Of a stretch of 64,000 nucleotides of DNA, positions 8,649 through 19,596 are shown in pieces; the stretch's first letter is position 1; the number at the start of each line of letters is the position of its first letter. The notes under the pieces are model-generated. The model did no database searches and was not told the origin of the DNA. It saw nothing but the letters and a program-made list of their open reading frames with translations. Made by a program: the position numbers and the translations under genes. Origin of the DNA: JBDTSW01 sp963807385 (GTDB taxonomy: Bacteria > Actinomycetota > Thermoleophilia > Solirubrobacterales > 70-9); assembly GCA_963807385.1 (NCBI GenBank), contig CAWEBQ010000003.1:124001-188000 (forward strand). The letters are read 5' to 3'.

Positions 8649-11207
8649 ATGGTTACCAGCACAGGTCGCGGGGTCCCTCACGTGGTCCGCGCGATCGCGG
8701 TCGCCGCGCTGCTCGCAGCGGGCCTTACGGCCACCGCGATTCCGGCGACGGCGACCGCCTCGACGGCGTCGGCGGATGACCGCTACTCGCTGGTCCATGG
8801 CTGCTTCGGCCTGCGCTCGCTCTCCCGCGACCAGTACGTGAGCAAGTCCGGCAACGGCTACTCCGCGACCGCCGCGACCCTGGCGGGCGCCGAGCCGTTC
8901 CGGATGCAGGCCACCGACCTCGGCAAGTACCTCCTCTACGGCGCGGCGCAGGATTTCCTCGCCAACGACACCACTCCTGGCCTCGGCGGGATCGTCTCCG
9001 CCGACGCCCCCACCGACACCGCCGACTGGACGGTCGTCGGGTCGGGCGACGGCTTCACACTGGTCACCGGCAACAGGCAGCTCTCCGTGGACGGGACCGG
9101 CAAGCTCGTCGCCGTCAACGGCGGCGCGGGCGACGCCGGCGTCTTCGTCTTCGAGGAGCGCGGAGGGTGCGCCACCTACCCGGAGGTGAGCATCAACGCC
9201 GAGGGCGGGCCGAGCACCGGAAGCCCGATATTCGGCGAGGTCGACGGCTTCGTCGACGGCCACATGCACCACATGGCCTTCGAGTTCCTCGGCGGCAGGG
9301 CGCACTGCGGGCGGCCCTGGCACAAGTTCGGCGCCCCGTTCGCGCTCAAGGACTGCCCCGACCACGAGGTCAGCAACGGTTGCGCGGCGATCCTCGAGAA
9401 CATCCTCTGGGGTGATCCGCCGGTCCGCTGCCACGACCCCGTGGGCTGGCCCACCTTCAACGACTGGCCCCACCCGCACTCGCTGACCCACGAGCAGTCC
9501 TATTACAAGTGGCTCGAGCGCGCGTGGATGGGCGGGGAGCGCCTGTTCGTGAACCTCCTGGTGGAAAACAGCGCCCTCTGCAACATCTATCCGCTGAAGC
9601 AGAACTCGTGCAACGAGATGGACAGCGTGCTCCTACAAGCACAGCGGATGCGCGAGCTCCAGGACTACATCGACGCCCAGAGCGGCGGTCCCGGCCAGGG
9701 CTGGTTCCGGATCGTCAAGGGGCCGTTCCGGGCGCGGAAGGTGATCAATCAGGGCAAGCTCGCGGTGATCATGGGCATGGAGGTCTCCGAGCCCTTCGAC
9801 TGCGGCTTCAAGAAGGTCGGCCCGACCGAAATCCCGAACTGCGACGAGGCGGACATCACGAGCTGGATCAACCGCCTCCACGACCTCGGCGTGCGCCAGC
9901 TCGAGATCACGAACAAGTTCGACAACGCCCTGACCGGCGTCGCCGGGGACGGCGGCGCGCTGGGAACCGTCATCAACGGGGCCAACTTCCTCCAGACCGG
10001 GACCTTCTGGGACCTCGAGCCCTGCGTCGATCCCGACAACCACGACCGCTCCCCCACGGACACCGGCCTGCCGCACAACGACGACCAGATCATCGTCAAC
10101 GGCCTCGACGAGCTCGGCGTCGTCGTCCCCGACTACGAGGACGGTCCGCTCTGCAACCAGCGCGGGCTCAGCTACCTGGGCGAGCACGCGCTCAGCAAGA
10201 TTATGGACAAGAGCATGGTGTTCGACCCCGATCACATGAGCGTGATCGGGCGCGACCAGGCGATGACGATCGTCGAGGAGGCCGATTACCCGGGGTTGGT
10301 CTCCTCACATAGCTGGAGCACCCCCAACGCCCTCCCGCGCCTCTACAAGCTGGGCGGCGTGATTACCCCCTACGCGGGCGGGTCCGAGGGCTTCTACCAC
10401 AAGTGGCAGCACCTCGACTCGCTGCGCGAGGAGTTCGGGCGGAACTACTTCGGCGTCGGCTGGGGCGCGGACATGAACGGCTTCGGCTCGCAGGGCAACC
10501 CGCGTGGAGCAAACGCGCCGAACCCGGTCAGCTACCCCTTCGAGTCCTTTGACGGCGAGGTGACGCTCGACAAGCAGATCTCCGGTCAGCGCACGTTCGA
10601 CATCAATACGGACGGCGTGGCGCACTACGGCCTCTACCCCGACTGGGTCCAGGACGTCAAGAACGTCGCCGGCCCCGACGGCGACAGGGTGATCGAGGAC
10701 CTCAGCCGCGGCGCCGAGGCCTACCTGCAGATGTGGGAGCGCGCCCGCGGGATCGAGGGGGTCCAGTGCGGTGGCTGGGGCAGGCGCGACTTCACGCCGC
10801 ACGGTCTCGGCGACCGGATCCGGCTGCACGCGAACCAGAGGCCGACGCTGAAGCACGCGGGCCAGCCTGAGGACCGAGAGATCACCTGGACCTGGTGCGC
10901 GAACCCGACCGACGAGTCCAAGCGCGTCAAGGCCGTATTCACCGGCGGCGCGAACGTCGGACTGATCGTCTCCACGCTCCGCCAGCACGCGATCGACGGG
11001 GCGCGCCCGGGGGCCCGGCTCCGCAAGCTTCCCGACGATGCGAAGTCGATGGGCAAGGGCATGTGGACGGCGCGGGCGGGCGGCGCGGGCACCTACGTCT
11101 TCGTCACCGAGGCCGGCAGGATCCAGGCGACGGGCCTGGCGCTGCACTCGGTGGCGTCCAACGCCGCCACCCTCGACGGTTTCGTCGACCGCGCGAACCT
11201 ACCCTAG
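8649..11207 (+). CDS. Large secreted metallohydrolase-like protein (dipeptidase/amidohydrolase-type barrel)
   Basis: 852 residues with a signal peptide (basic start, then AIAVAALLAAGLTATAIPATA). Residues about 45-175 form a beta-rich N-terminal domain with short repeats (LSRDQYV, FRMQATDLGKYLLYG) resembling a beta-trefoil/fascin-like fold. The central part looks like a metal-dependent TIM barrel: DGHMHHM (about 203-209), FDPDHMSVIGRDQAM (about 523), SSHSW (about 552) and GWGADMNGFG (about 603), which resemble successive metal-ligand strands of amidohydrolase/M19 dipeptidase proteins. Several Cys pairs suggest disulfides. Homologues I recall carry vague names (coagulation factor 5/8-type). Substrate unknown. 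A TAACGT box lies 10 bases before ATG 8649. Confidence 0.72.
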   Translation: MVTSTGRGVPHVVRAIAVAALLAAGLTATAIPATATASTASADDRYSLVHGCFGLRSLSRDQYVSKSGNGYSATAATLAGAEPFRMQATDLGKYLLYGAAQDFLANDTTPGLGGIVSADAPTDTADWTVVGSGDGFTLVTGNRQLSVDGTGKLVAVNGGAGDAGVFVFEERGGCATYPEVSINAEGGPSTGSPIFGEVDGFVDGHMHHMAFEFLGGRAHCGRPWHKFGAPFALKDCPDHEVSNGCAAILENILWGDPPVRCHDPVGWPTFNDWPHPHSLTHEQSYYKWLERAWMGGERLFVNLLVENSALCNIYPLKQNSCNEMDSVLLQAQRMRELQDYIDAQSGGPGQGWFRIVKGPFRARKVINQGKLAVIMGMEVSEPFDCGFKKVGPTEIPNCDEADITSWINRLHDLGVRQLEITNKFDNALTGVAGDGGALGTVINGANFLQTGTFWDLEPCVDPDNHDRSPTDTGLPHNDDQIIVNGLDELGVVVPDYEDGPLCNQRGLSYLGEHALSKIMDKSMVFDPDHMSVIGRDQAMTIVEEADYPGLVSSHSWSTPNALPRLYKLGGVITPYAGGSEGFYHKWQHLDSLREEFGRNYFGVGWGADMNGFGSQGNPRGANAPNPVSYPFESFDGEVTLDKQISGQRTFDINTDGVAHYGLYPDWVQDVKNVAGPDGDRVIEDLSRGAEAYLQMWERARGIEGVQCGGWGRRDFTPHGLGDRIRLHANQRPTLKHAGQPEDREITWTWCANPTDESKRVKAVFTGGANVGLIVSTLRQHAIDGARPGARLRKLPDDAKSMGKGMWTARAGGAGTYVFVTEAGRIQATGLALHSVASNAATLDGFVDRANLP

Positions 11208-11253
11208 GCCCACCGCGCGGGGCTGGCGGCCGCGTGCGAATCAACGCAACCGC

Positions 11254-11300
11254 GACTTTCCACGTTTGCACCCTCATACGGGGTGCTGGCGTGGAAACTC
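11254..11300. terminator. Long inverted repeat between convergent genes
   Basis: Between the stops of the secreted hydrolase (11207) and the BVMO (11327). An 11-base outer stem (11254-11264 with 11290-11300, one mismatch), a 3-base internal loop, and a perfect 6-base inner stem GCACCC/GGGTGC around the loop TCATACG. It lacks a long T run, so it would act as a bidirectional hairpin terminator or transcript-stability element. Confidence 0.6.
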
Positions 11301-11326
11301 GGGCGGGCCTCGCGGGACGGGAAGCG

Positions 11327-12865
11327 CTAGGCGGCGACGGACTCGCGGGTGGGCTCCGGCGCCGGTAGGGCTGCGGTCCCCGGGCGCTCGGCGAGCACGT
11401 ACTCGTCGCGATCGACCCGCTCGGTCTGCCTGCGAAACCTGTAGGTGAAGTCCGGCCACAACGTGGTGTTGCGCCCCTCGGAGTCGAGGTACCAGCTCCT
11501 GCATCCGCCGGCCGACCAGACCGCACCGTCGAGGCTGCCCTGCAGCTCGCGATTGAAATGATCCTGGGCCTCCGCTCGGGGCTCGGTAGACCAGGCGCCC
11601 TCGGCGTCCGTGGCGCGGAGCAACTCGGTCACGTAGCGCGCCTGGGACTCGATCATGTGCACGACCGAGTTATGTCCGAGCCCGGTGTTCGGCCCCAGCA
11701 TGAAGAACAGGTTCGGGAATCCCGCGACCGTGGTGCCCCGATGCGCCTGCATCCCGCGCTCGGCCCAGAGCTGCTCCAGGTCGGCGCCTCCCCGGCCCTT
11801 CACCGTGAAGCCGGAGATCATGTCCTGGATCCTGAAGCCGGTGCCGTGAATGATCGCGTCGACCTCGAGCTCTCGGCCGTCCGCCGTGACGATGCCGGTC
11901 TCGGTTACGCGCTCGACGCCGTCGGTGACCACCTCGACGTTGTCGCGGTTCAGGGCCGGGTAGTAGTCGTTGGAGATCAGGATCCGCTTGCACCCCATGA
12001 CGTAGTCGGGGGTGACGGCGCGGCGAAGCTCCGGATCGGAGATCTGACGGCGGATGTGTAGTTGCGCCAGGCGCCCCGCCAGCTTCATGATCCGCGGCTG
12101 AACGGTGAACGCCACCACGCGCGACTCGAGCGCCCAGTAGATGACTCGCCGGTACGCGCGCTGGACGGCAGGAAAGCGGCGGTAGATGGCGCGCTCGACC
12201 CTGCGGATCGGGCGATCGCGCTTGGGGATGATCCACGGCGCGGTGCGCTGGAAGAGGTGGAGCCGCTCGACCTCGGGGGCGATCTGCGGGACGAACTGGA
12301 TCGCGCTGGCGCCCGTGCCGATCACCGCAACCCGCTTGCCGGCGAAGTCGAAGTCGTGATCCCATTCGGCCGAGTGGAAGTTGGCACCCTTGAAATCCTC
12401 GAGGCCGGGCATCTGGGCGTAGGAGGGGTTCGAGAGGCCGCCCATACCGCTGACGACCACGCGCGCCGTGAGCGTCTCGTCCCCGTTCACGGTCACGTTC
12501 CAGAGGCCGGTGTCCTCGTCGAGCTCGGCCCCGGTGACGTTCGCGCCGAGTCGCAGGTGGGGCCGGGCGCCGATCTCGGTCGCGGTCCGCTCGAGATACT
12601 CGCGAATCTCGGGCTGGCTGGCGAACATCCGGGTCCACTCCGGATTGGGCGCGAACGACAACGAGTAGAGGTGCGACTGGATGTCGCACGCGCATCCTGG
12701 GTAGTGGTTGTCGCGCCAGGTTCCGCCGACCGAATCGCCACGCTCGAGGATCAGGAAATCCTCGCGCCCGTCCCGCTTGAGCCGGTGCGCCATGGCTAGT
12801 CCGGCGAAACCGGAACCGATGATCAGGACGTCGTGGTCGGGTCGGGGCGGAGAGTTAAGCTTCAT
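11327..12865 (-). CDS. Flavin-containing (Baeyer-Villiger-type) monooxygenase
   Basis: A 512-residue FAD- and NADPH-dependent monooxygenase that inserts oxygen into ketones or aldehydes. N-terminal FAD motif LIIGSGFAGLAMAHRL, then GGTWRDNHYPGCACD, the second Rossmann motif VAVIGTGASAIQF, and between them the BVMO fingerprint FKGANFHSAEWDHD (FxGxxxHxxxW, around residue 155-165). The conserved C-terminal FMLGPNTGLGHNS is also present. It diverges from a TetR gene with 34 bases between starts; two palindromes there suggest direct control. The natural substrate is unknown. Confidence 0.93.
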   Translation of the reverse strand: MKLNSPPRPDHDVLIIGSGFAGLAMAHRLKRDGREDFLILERGDSVGGTWRDNHYPGCACDIQSHLYSLSFAPNPEWTRMFASQPEIREYLERTATEIGARPHLRLGANVTGAELDEDTGLWNVTVNGDETLTARVVVSGMGGLSNPSYAQMPGLEDFKGANFHSAEWDHDFDFAGKRVAVIGTGASAIQFVPQIAPEVERLHLFQRTAPWIIPKRDRPIRRVERAIYRRFPAVQRAYRRVIYWALESRVVAFTVQPRIMKLAGRLAQLHIRRQISDPELRRAVTPDYVMGCKRILISNDYYPALNRDNVEVVTDGVERVTETGIVTADGRELEVDAIIHGTGFRIQDMISGFTVKGRGGADLEQLWAERGMQAHRGTTVAGFPNLFFMLGPNTGLGHNSVVHMIESQARYVTELLRATDAEGAWSTEPRAEAQDHFNRELQGSLDGAVWSAGGCRSWYLDSEGRNTTLWPDFTYRFRRQTERVDRDEYVLAERPGTAALPAPEPTRESVAA

Positions 12866-12868
12866 GAC

Positions 12869-12888
12869 TGTAACTTACACTACTGTAG
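12869..12888. promoter_or_regulatory. Two adjacent palindromes in the BVMO/TetR intergenic region
   Basis: TGTAACTTACA (12869-12879) and CTACTGTAG (12880-12888) are two perfect odd-centred palindromes abutting each other in the 34-base spacer. They are the likely operator for the adjacent TetR regulator. TAGCAT (12886-12891) sits 8 bases before the TetR GTG and TAAGTT (minus strand) 6 bases before the BVMO ATG, so both transcripts may be leaderless and both start sites would be covered by bound regulator. Confidence 0.55.
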
Positions 12889-12899
12889 CATAGGCTTAC

Positions 12900-13544
12900 G
12901 TGACAGCTCCCACACAAGCCGCGCCAGACACCACCCCCGCGCCGCGCAAGCGGTTGAGCGGGGTCGAGCGGCGCGATCAGATCCTTGACGTGGCCCTGGC
13001 CCAGGCGGAATCGCGCAATTTCCACGCCCTCTCGATCGACAGCGTCGCGAAGGCCGCCGGCATCTCGCGGCCGATCGTCTATCAACACTTTGGCGACCTG
13101 GCGGGGCTGCTCAACGCGGTGGTCGATCGCGAGGGCGAGCGCGCGGTCGACCAGCTCGCGGCCCTCCTCCCGACCGAGGCCAGCGAGGACCCCCGCGAGC
13201 AGCTGGTGCTCACGCTCGGTGCGTTCCTCGAGGCGGTGAAAGCCGAGCCCGTTCGCTGGAGCCTCATCCTGATGCCACCGCAGGGCGCCCCCGAGGTGAT
13301 GCGCGAGCGGTTCGAGCGGGAGCGCGCCGGCGTCACGGCCCAGCTGGCCACGATCGTCGGCCCGGCGCTCGCCTCCGCGCCCGGCGCGCCCAGCCCGGAC
13401 CCCGACCTCCTCGCGCGCTCGATGCAGGCGCTCGCCGAGGAGCTCGCCCGGGCGACCCTCTCGGATCCCGAGCGCTACCCCGTGGATCGCATGCTGGAGT
13501 ACGCGCGCTGGGCGCTCCGCCTGTTCGCGATCGAACCCGAGTAG
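12900..13544 (+). CDS. TetR/AcrR family regulator, probable regulator of the BVMO
   Basis: A 214-residue one-component regulator. The N-terminal helix-turn-helix reads RRDQILDVALAQAESRNFHALSIDSVAKAAGISRPIVYQHFGDLAGLLNAV (described in pieces: helix 1 RDQILDVALA, HTH VAKAAGISRPIVYQHF). The C-terminal ligand-binding domain is helical and Pro/Ala-rich with no recognisable ligand class. Start GTG 12900 is supported by the TAGCAT box 8 bases upstream. Its divergent position and the palindromes between the genes make the BVMO and itself the likely targets; the effector may be a ketone substrate (inference). Confidence 0.9.
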   Translation: MTAPTQAAPDTTPAPRKRLSGVERRDQILDVALAQAESRNFHALSIDSVAKAAGISRPIVYQHFGDLAGLLNAVVDREGERAVDQLAALLPTEASEDPREQLVLTLGAFLEAVKAEPVRWSLILMPPQGAPEVMRERFERERAGVTAQLATIVGPALASAPGAPSPDPDLLARSMQALAEELARATLSDPERYPVDRMLEYARWALRLFAIEPE

Positions 13545-13548
13545 CGGC

Positions 13549-14013
13549 TCAGCAACGGGCACCGCCGCACGAGTGCGCGGCGAGGCGGCGCAGGAGGCCG
13601 TCCAGCTGTGAGCGCTCGGCCGGCTCGAGTGGCTCGAGCAGCTCGCGCTCGGCCTCCTCGGCAGCTCTCTTCGCAGCCACCAGACGCTTGGCGCCGGCCC
13701 GGGTCAGCGCGACCAGATGGCGCCGCCGGTCGGCCGGATCCCGCGTTCGCACCAGCAGTCCACGGACTTCGAGGCCGTCGAGCATCGCGACCAGATTCGA
13801 CGGGTGGATGCGCAGCGCCCGCGCGAGCTGAAGCTGCGTGGCCCCTCCGGCTTCGGCGAGGTTGTGAAGCACGGCGAAGTCCGCCGGCCGCAGGCCCATA
13901 CCCTCGAGGGCCTCCGTGAGCCGGGCGCGTGAGACGTGCGCAAGGCGCACGAACAACAGCCCGCACGCCGACTGCCCCTCGGCGGCCGTCTCGGTGGCGG
14001 CGGCTGAACTCAT
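13549..14013 (-). CDS. MarR family transcriptional regulator
   Basis: 154 residues with the winged-helix MarR core: LRPADFAVLHNLAEAGGATQ, then the recognition region LARALRIHPSNLVAMLDGLE and the wing RGLLVRTRDPADRRRHLVAL (DxRxxxxxLT/A signature). The C-terminal end contains AHSCGGARC, two closely spaced Cys that might sense oxidants or metals; this is speculative. The gene is leaderless by appearance (TATTAT 7 bases before ATG 14013) and diverges from lon, with a shared operator-like inverted repeat. Confidence 0.9.
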   Translation of the reverse strand: MSSAAATETAAEGQSACGLLFVRLAHVSRARLTEALEGMGLRPADFAVLHNLAEAGGATQLQLARALRIHPSNLVAMLDGLEVRGLLVRTRDPADRRRHLVALTRAGAKRLVAAKRAAEEAERELLEPLEPAERSQLDGLLRRLAAHSCGGARC

Positions 14014-14020
14014 GGCGCGG

Positions 14021-14057
14021 ATAATAGTTTGTATTCATAACGATTGCAAGCTATGAT
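14021..14057. promoter_or_regulatory. Overlapping divergent promoters and MarR operator (marR/lon)
   Basis: Minus strand: -35 TTGCAA (14044-14049), 17-base spacer, -10 TATTAT (14021-14026), 7 bases to the marR ATG. Plus strand: -35 TTGTAT (14029-14034), 17-base spacer, -10 TATGAT (14052-14057), driving lon with a leader of about 40 bases. An inverted repeat ATAGTTTG...CAAGCTAT (14024-14054, one mismatch) spans both, so one bound dimer could block both promoters. Confidence 0.7.
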
Positions 14058-14102
14058 GATCCGAACCCAAGAACTTCACGCACGAATCGAGGCCTGAACG
14101 AG

Positions 14103-16394
<2,292 letters not shown>

Positions 16395-16407
16395 GCGGCC
16401 GGGCACG

Positions 16408-16440
16408 CCGAGAGGCCCCGCTCCTCGCGGGACCTCTCGG
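16408..16440. terminator. Hairpin terminator downstream of lon
   Basis: A 14-base stem with one mismatch (CCGAGAGGCCCCGC paired with GCGGGACCTCTCGG) and a 5-base loop, 14 bases after the lon stop and 22 bases from the stop of the convergent M28 gene. Only a short T run (gggtttgg) follows, so it may serve both strands. Confidence 0.65.
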
Positions 16441-16461
16441 CCGGGTTTGGATCCGCTCGCG

Positions 16462-18006
16462 CTAGCGCGTGGCGAACTGGCCCTGGTAGGGGAACGGGCG
16501 GCCCCTCTTGGCGACCTTCGCCGTGCTGTGGTGTCCCTTGCCCTGTGCCTCGGTGATCGGGCTCTTCGAACGCGCAAGCGTCCACGCGGCGTGGGCGGCG
16601 GCGTCCGACATCTCATCGAGTGCCGGGTAGCTCAGGTTTGCGAACGTGTCGCATTCCTGGTGATAGCACGGGTCGTACGCGAGGCCCGCGGTTCCACCGT
16701 AGACCGCCTCCTGCTCGGGCGTCTTGATCCCCTCCGCGCCCGTGAAGAGGCCACCGGCGGGCACACCGCTCGCGATGAAGGGACCGTAGTCGGAGCGCCC
16801 GTCGAACGCTGTCGGGTCGGTCGCGAGATCCTCGCGGTCGAAATGCCGCTGGAACAGGCCCTCGATCTGGGCCGAGCCGTCCGGGGCGCCGCTCGGCGGA
16901 GGTGCCGAGTCCGACAGGTCACCGTCGTAGACGAACCGCGCGTAGTTCGGCGAGGCGATCATGTCGAAGTTGAGGTTGGCCTCGTGCTGGGCCAGCTCAG
17001 CCTCGCTGAGGCCCGCGACATACTCGGTCGAGCCGATCAGGCCCGCCTCCTCGGCGCCCCACCAGGCGAACCGCACACGGTTGCGCGGATGCTTCTTCAA
17101 CTCTGCCATCTCCTCGGCGATCTCGAGGATGCCGGCCGAGCCGGAGCCGTTGTCGTTGATGCCGGGACCCTCCTCGACCGAGTCGAGGTGGGCTCCGACC
17201 ACGATCGTACGGTCGGGGTTACCCCCGCTGTCCGCGAGCACGTTGTGCTGCGTGAACGGCGTCGTCGTCGCATCGACGACCATATGCACGCTCACCGGGT
17301 CGGACTCGGCCTGCGCGGCCAACGCCTCCCCGATGTCGTTGGAGATCATCGCCGCCGGGATGGTGTTGTCCTGGTAAGCCGTGATGAACAGCGGAGCCTC
17401 GCGGCCGGGGAACCCGTCGTTGAAGATCAGTGCGGCCTTTGCACCGGCATTCTCGGCGTTGTCGTACTTCTGGACGAACGGACAGGTGCCGCGCTGGATC
17501 AGCGCGATCTTGCCCGCCGCGCCCGCGAAGTCACTGGGATCGCACCCGCTCGCGGATGTCCCGGGACCTCCTGACGGCGGGATCTCGGTGTGGCCCGCGA
17601 CGAAGACGTCCGCGGTGACGTCCCCTGCCGCCGAGAACTGGGACACGATGTAGTCCGTGTCCTCGACGAAGGTGGCCGGGTCGGGGCTGACCCGCTCCAG
17701 GGTCGACGGCCCGGTCTGAGTCCACTTGGCAAAGTCGAACTCATCGAGGCGCACGTCGTACCCGGCGTCCGCGAGCGTGTCCTGGACGTAGGCGACCGAG
17801 GCGTCGTATCCGGGGAAGGTGGCGGCCCGAGTGCCACCGTTTGCGATCGCGATCTGCTGGAACTCCCGCTCATGCTCGAGGATGCCGTCGACGGTCACGC
17901 CCTTCTGGAGCTTCTTGCTGTTGACCTTGTCGATGGCCGAGGCGGCGGGAACCAGCGTGAAAGCGGCGGCTACCGCGACGGCAGCCGTCAGGGTGAATCT
18001 CCTCAC
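16462..18006 (-). CDS. Secreted M28 family metallopeptidase with PA domain (aminopeptidase-type)
   Basis: A 514-residue exported zinc peptidase. GTG 18006 is chosen because an AGGAGGAG ribosome-binding site precedes it and it opens directly into a signal peptide (RRFTLTAAVAVAAAFTLVPAASA). A protease-associated domain follows (about residues 130-250; KIALIQRGTCPFVQK). The M28 core has VVGAHLDSVEEGPGINDNGSG (metal His and Asp), WWGAEEAGLIGS (catalytic and metal Glu) and SDYGPFIASGVPAGGLF. These match the two-zinc aminopeptidase S/Y type. It probably digests extracellular peptides. The usual C-terminal metal-ligand His falls in YHQECDTF. Confidence 0.92.
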   Translation of the reverse strand: MRRFTLTAAVAVAAAFTLVPAASAIDKVNSKKLQKGVTVDGILEHEREFQQIAIANGGTRAATFPGYDASVAYVQDTLADAGYDVRLDEFDFAKWTQTGPSTLERVSPDPATFVEDTDYIVSQFSAAGDVTADVFVAGHTEIPPSGGPGTSASGCDPSDFAGAAGKIALIQRGTCPFVQKYDNAENAGAKAALIFNDGFPGREAPLFITAYQDNTIPAAMISNDIGEALAAQAESDPVSVHMVVDATTTPFTQHNVLADSGGNPDRTIVVGAHLDSVEEGPGINDNGSGSAGILEIAEEMAELKKHPRNRVRFAWWGAEEAGLIGSTEYVAGLSEAELAQHEANLNFDMIASPNYARFVYDGDLSDSAPPPSGAPDGSAQIEGLFQRHFDREDLATDPTAFDGRSDYGPFIASGVPAGGLFTGAEGIKTPEQEAVYGGTAGLAYDPCYHQECDTFANLSYPALDEMSDAAAHAAWTLARSKSPITEAQGKGHHSTAKVAKRGRPFPYQGQFATR

Positions 18007-18238
18007 TGCGTCTCCTCCTGGGGTGATTCGGAGTGGGAAGCGCCGGCTACCTGGTGGGCACCGGCCCTTCAAGCGCGCCGGGATCTCCGGGACGCCGAAC
18101 GAGTGCGTACCCGTGGTCACCGGGCCTAAACCGGGCGGTGCCGGGCAGCAGGCACCAGGTTGCGCCCGGGGCTCTCCTACAGCTGAGAGCGAGCTCTGGA
18201 AACGCCGCCTACGAGAAGGCGCGCACGCGCCCACCGGG

Positions 18239-18289
18239 AGTCGAGCGTCGACTGAGGGTCGATGAGCGCACCCTAGGCGCCAATCGACC
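18239..18289 (-). terminator. Hairpin downstream of the thiolase gene, with an adjacent palindrome
   Basis: GGTCGAT (18257-18263) pairs with ATCGACC (18283-18289), with an inner GCGC/GCGC pair, starting 6 bases after the thiolase stop on the minus strand: a good terminator candidate. Next to it AGTCGA-GCG-TCGACT (18239-18253) is a perfect palindrome around GCG. The rest of the 289-base gap up to the M28 start shows a ribosome-binding site at about 18011-18018 but no clear promoter. Confidence 0.5.
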
Positions 18290-18295
18290 TAAGCG

Positions 18296-19504
18296 CTATG
18301 CCGCCGCCGGCTTGTACACCGAGACGACCGCCGCTCCGCCCAGGCCGATGTTGTGCTGAAGGGCAACCTCCGCGCCGTCGACCTGCCGCTTGTCGGCTGT
18401 GCCGCGTAGCTGCCAGGTGAGCTCGGAGCACTGCGCGAGGCCGGTGGCGCCCAACGGGTGGCCCTTCGAGATCAGGCCGCCCGACGGGTTCACCACGGGG
18501 CCGTCGCCGCCGTAGGTCGTGGCCTCGGCATCGACCAGCTTGTGGCCCTCGCCCTCCGCTGCGAAGCCCAGCGCCTCGTAGGTGATCAGCTCGTTCGCCG
18601 AGAAGCAGTCGTGGAGCTCGCAGACGTCCACGTCCGACGCGCCAATTCCCGCCTCCTCGTATGCGGCGTCGGCGGCCTGCTTCGACATGTCGTAGCCGAC
18701 GATCTTGATGCAGTCGGTGTCATCGGCGAACGTCGAGGAGAGGTCCGTGACCATCGCCTGGCCGGCGATCTCCACCGCCTGGTCCCACAGGCCGTGCTCG
18801 TCCACGTAGCGCTCTGAGGCCACGATCGCGCAGGCCGAACCGTCCGAGGTGGGCGAACACTGGAGCTTCGTCAAGGGCGAATGGATCATCCGCGAGTCCT
18901 TGATCTCGTCCAGCGTGTAGGAGTCCTGGAACTGCGCGTACGGGTTGTTGACCGAGTGCTTGTGGTTCTTCCAGCCGATCCACGCGTAGTGGTCGGGCTC
19001 GGAGCCGTACTTCTCCATGTGGTCGCGCCCGGCGTTGCCGAACATCTGTGGCGCCGCGGGCGACTGCTCGGGATCGCGCAGCGCGAACATCGCGCCCGCG
19101 TGCTTGTCGAGGGCGTTGGTGCGGTCGGTGTACTTGACGCCGAGCGAGCCCTTCTCCATCTTCTCGAACCCGATCGCAAGTGCGCAGTCGGCGATCCCGC
19201 CCTTGACCGCCTGGCGGGCTAGGAACAGCGCCGAGGAGCCCGTAGAGCAGTTGTTATTGACGTTGACGACGGGGATCCCGGTGAGGCCCAGCTGATAGAG
19301 GGCGCGCTGGCCATAGGTGGAGTCGCCGTAGCAGTAGCCGGCGTAGGCCTGCTCGACGTCGTCGTAGGCGATTCCGGCGTCCGCGAGGGCCTTCTCCCCG
19401 GCCTCCTTGGCCCAGTCGGGGTAGTCGCCCTCCTTGGAGCCGGGCTTGTCGAACTTGGTCATGCCGACGCCGATCACGAAGGTGCGGTTGCCGTTGCTGC
19501 TCAT
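18296..19504 (-). CDS. Thiolase family protein (SCP-x/lipid-transfer type)
   Basis: 402 residues of the sterol-carrier-protein-x type thiolase group that cleaves 3-ketoacyl-CoA of branched or steroid side chains. The N-terminus FVIGVGMTKFDKPG, the nucleophile Cys in NVNNNCSTGSSALFLARQ (about residue 84), HDCF in VCELHDCFSANELI and the C-terminal GHPLGATGLAQ are all present; the second active Cys seen in biosynthetic thiolases is replaced as usual in this subgroup. No SCP2 domain is fused. It diverges from the P450 and enoyl-CoA hydratase genes, which suggests a joint role in oxidising a lipid or sterol side chain (inference). Confidence 0.9.
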   Translation of the reverse strand: MSSNGNRTFVIGVGMTKFDKPGSKEGDYPDWAKEAGEKALADAGIAYDDVEQAYAGYCYGDSTYGQRALYQLGLTGIPVVNVNNNCSTGSSALFLARQAVKGGIADCALAIGFEKMEKGSLGVKYTDRTNALDKHAGAMFALRDPEQSPAAPQMFGNAGRDHMEKYGSEPDHYAWIGWKNHKHSVNNPYAQFQDSYTLDEIKDSRMIHSPLTKLQCSPTSDGSACAIVASERYVDEHGLWDQAVEIAGQAMVTDLSSTFADDTDCIKIVGYDMSKQAADAAYEEAGIGASDVDVCELHDCFSANELITYEALGFAAEGEGHKLVDAEATTYGGDGPVVNPSGGLISKGHPLGATGLAQCSELTWQLRGTADKRQVDGAEVALQHNIGLGGAAVVSVYKPAAA

Positions 19505-19567
19505 GGCGAGGTGGGTCCCTTTCGATCGATCGCAGAGGCGCTCACGTGTGTGCGGAGAAGATACAGA

Positions 19568-19590
19568 ACACGTGTCCGGTTTGTTACGGT
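19568..19590 (+). promoter_or_regulatory. Palindrome and -10 box before the P450 gene
   Basis: ACACGTGT (19568-19575) is a perfect palindrome in the thiolase/P450 divergent spacer; TACGGT (19585-19590) lies 6 bases before GTG 19597. The layout suits a leaderless P450 transcript with an operator just upstream. Confidence 0.4.
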
Positions 19591-19596
19591 GCGTTC

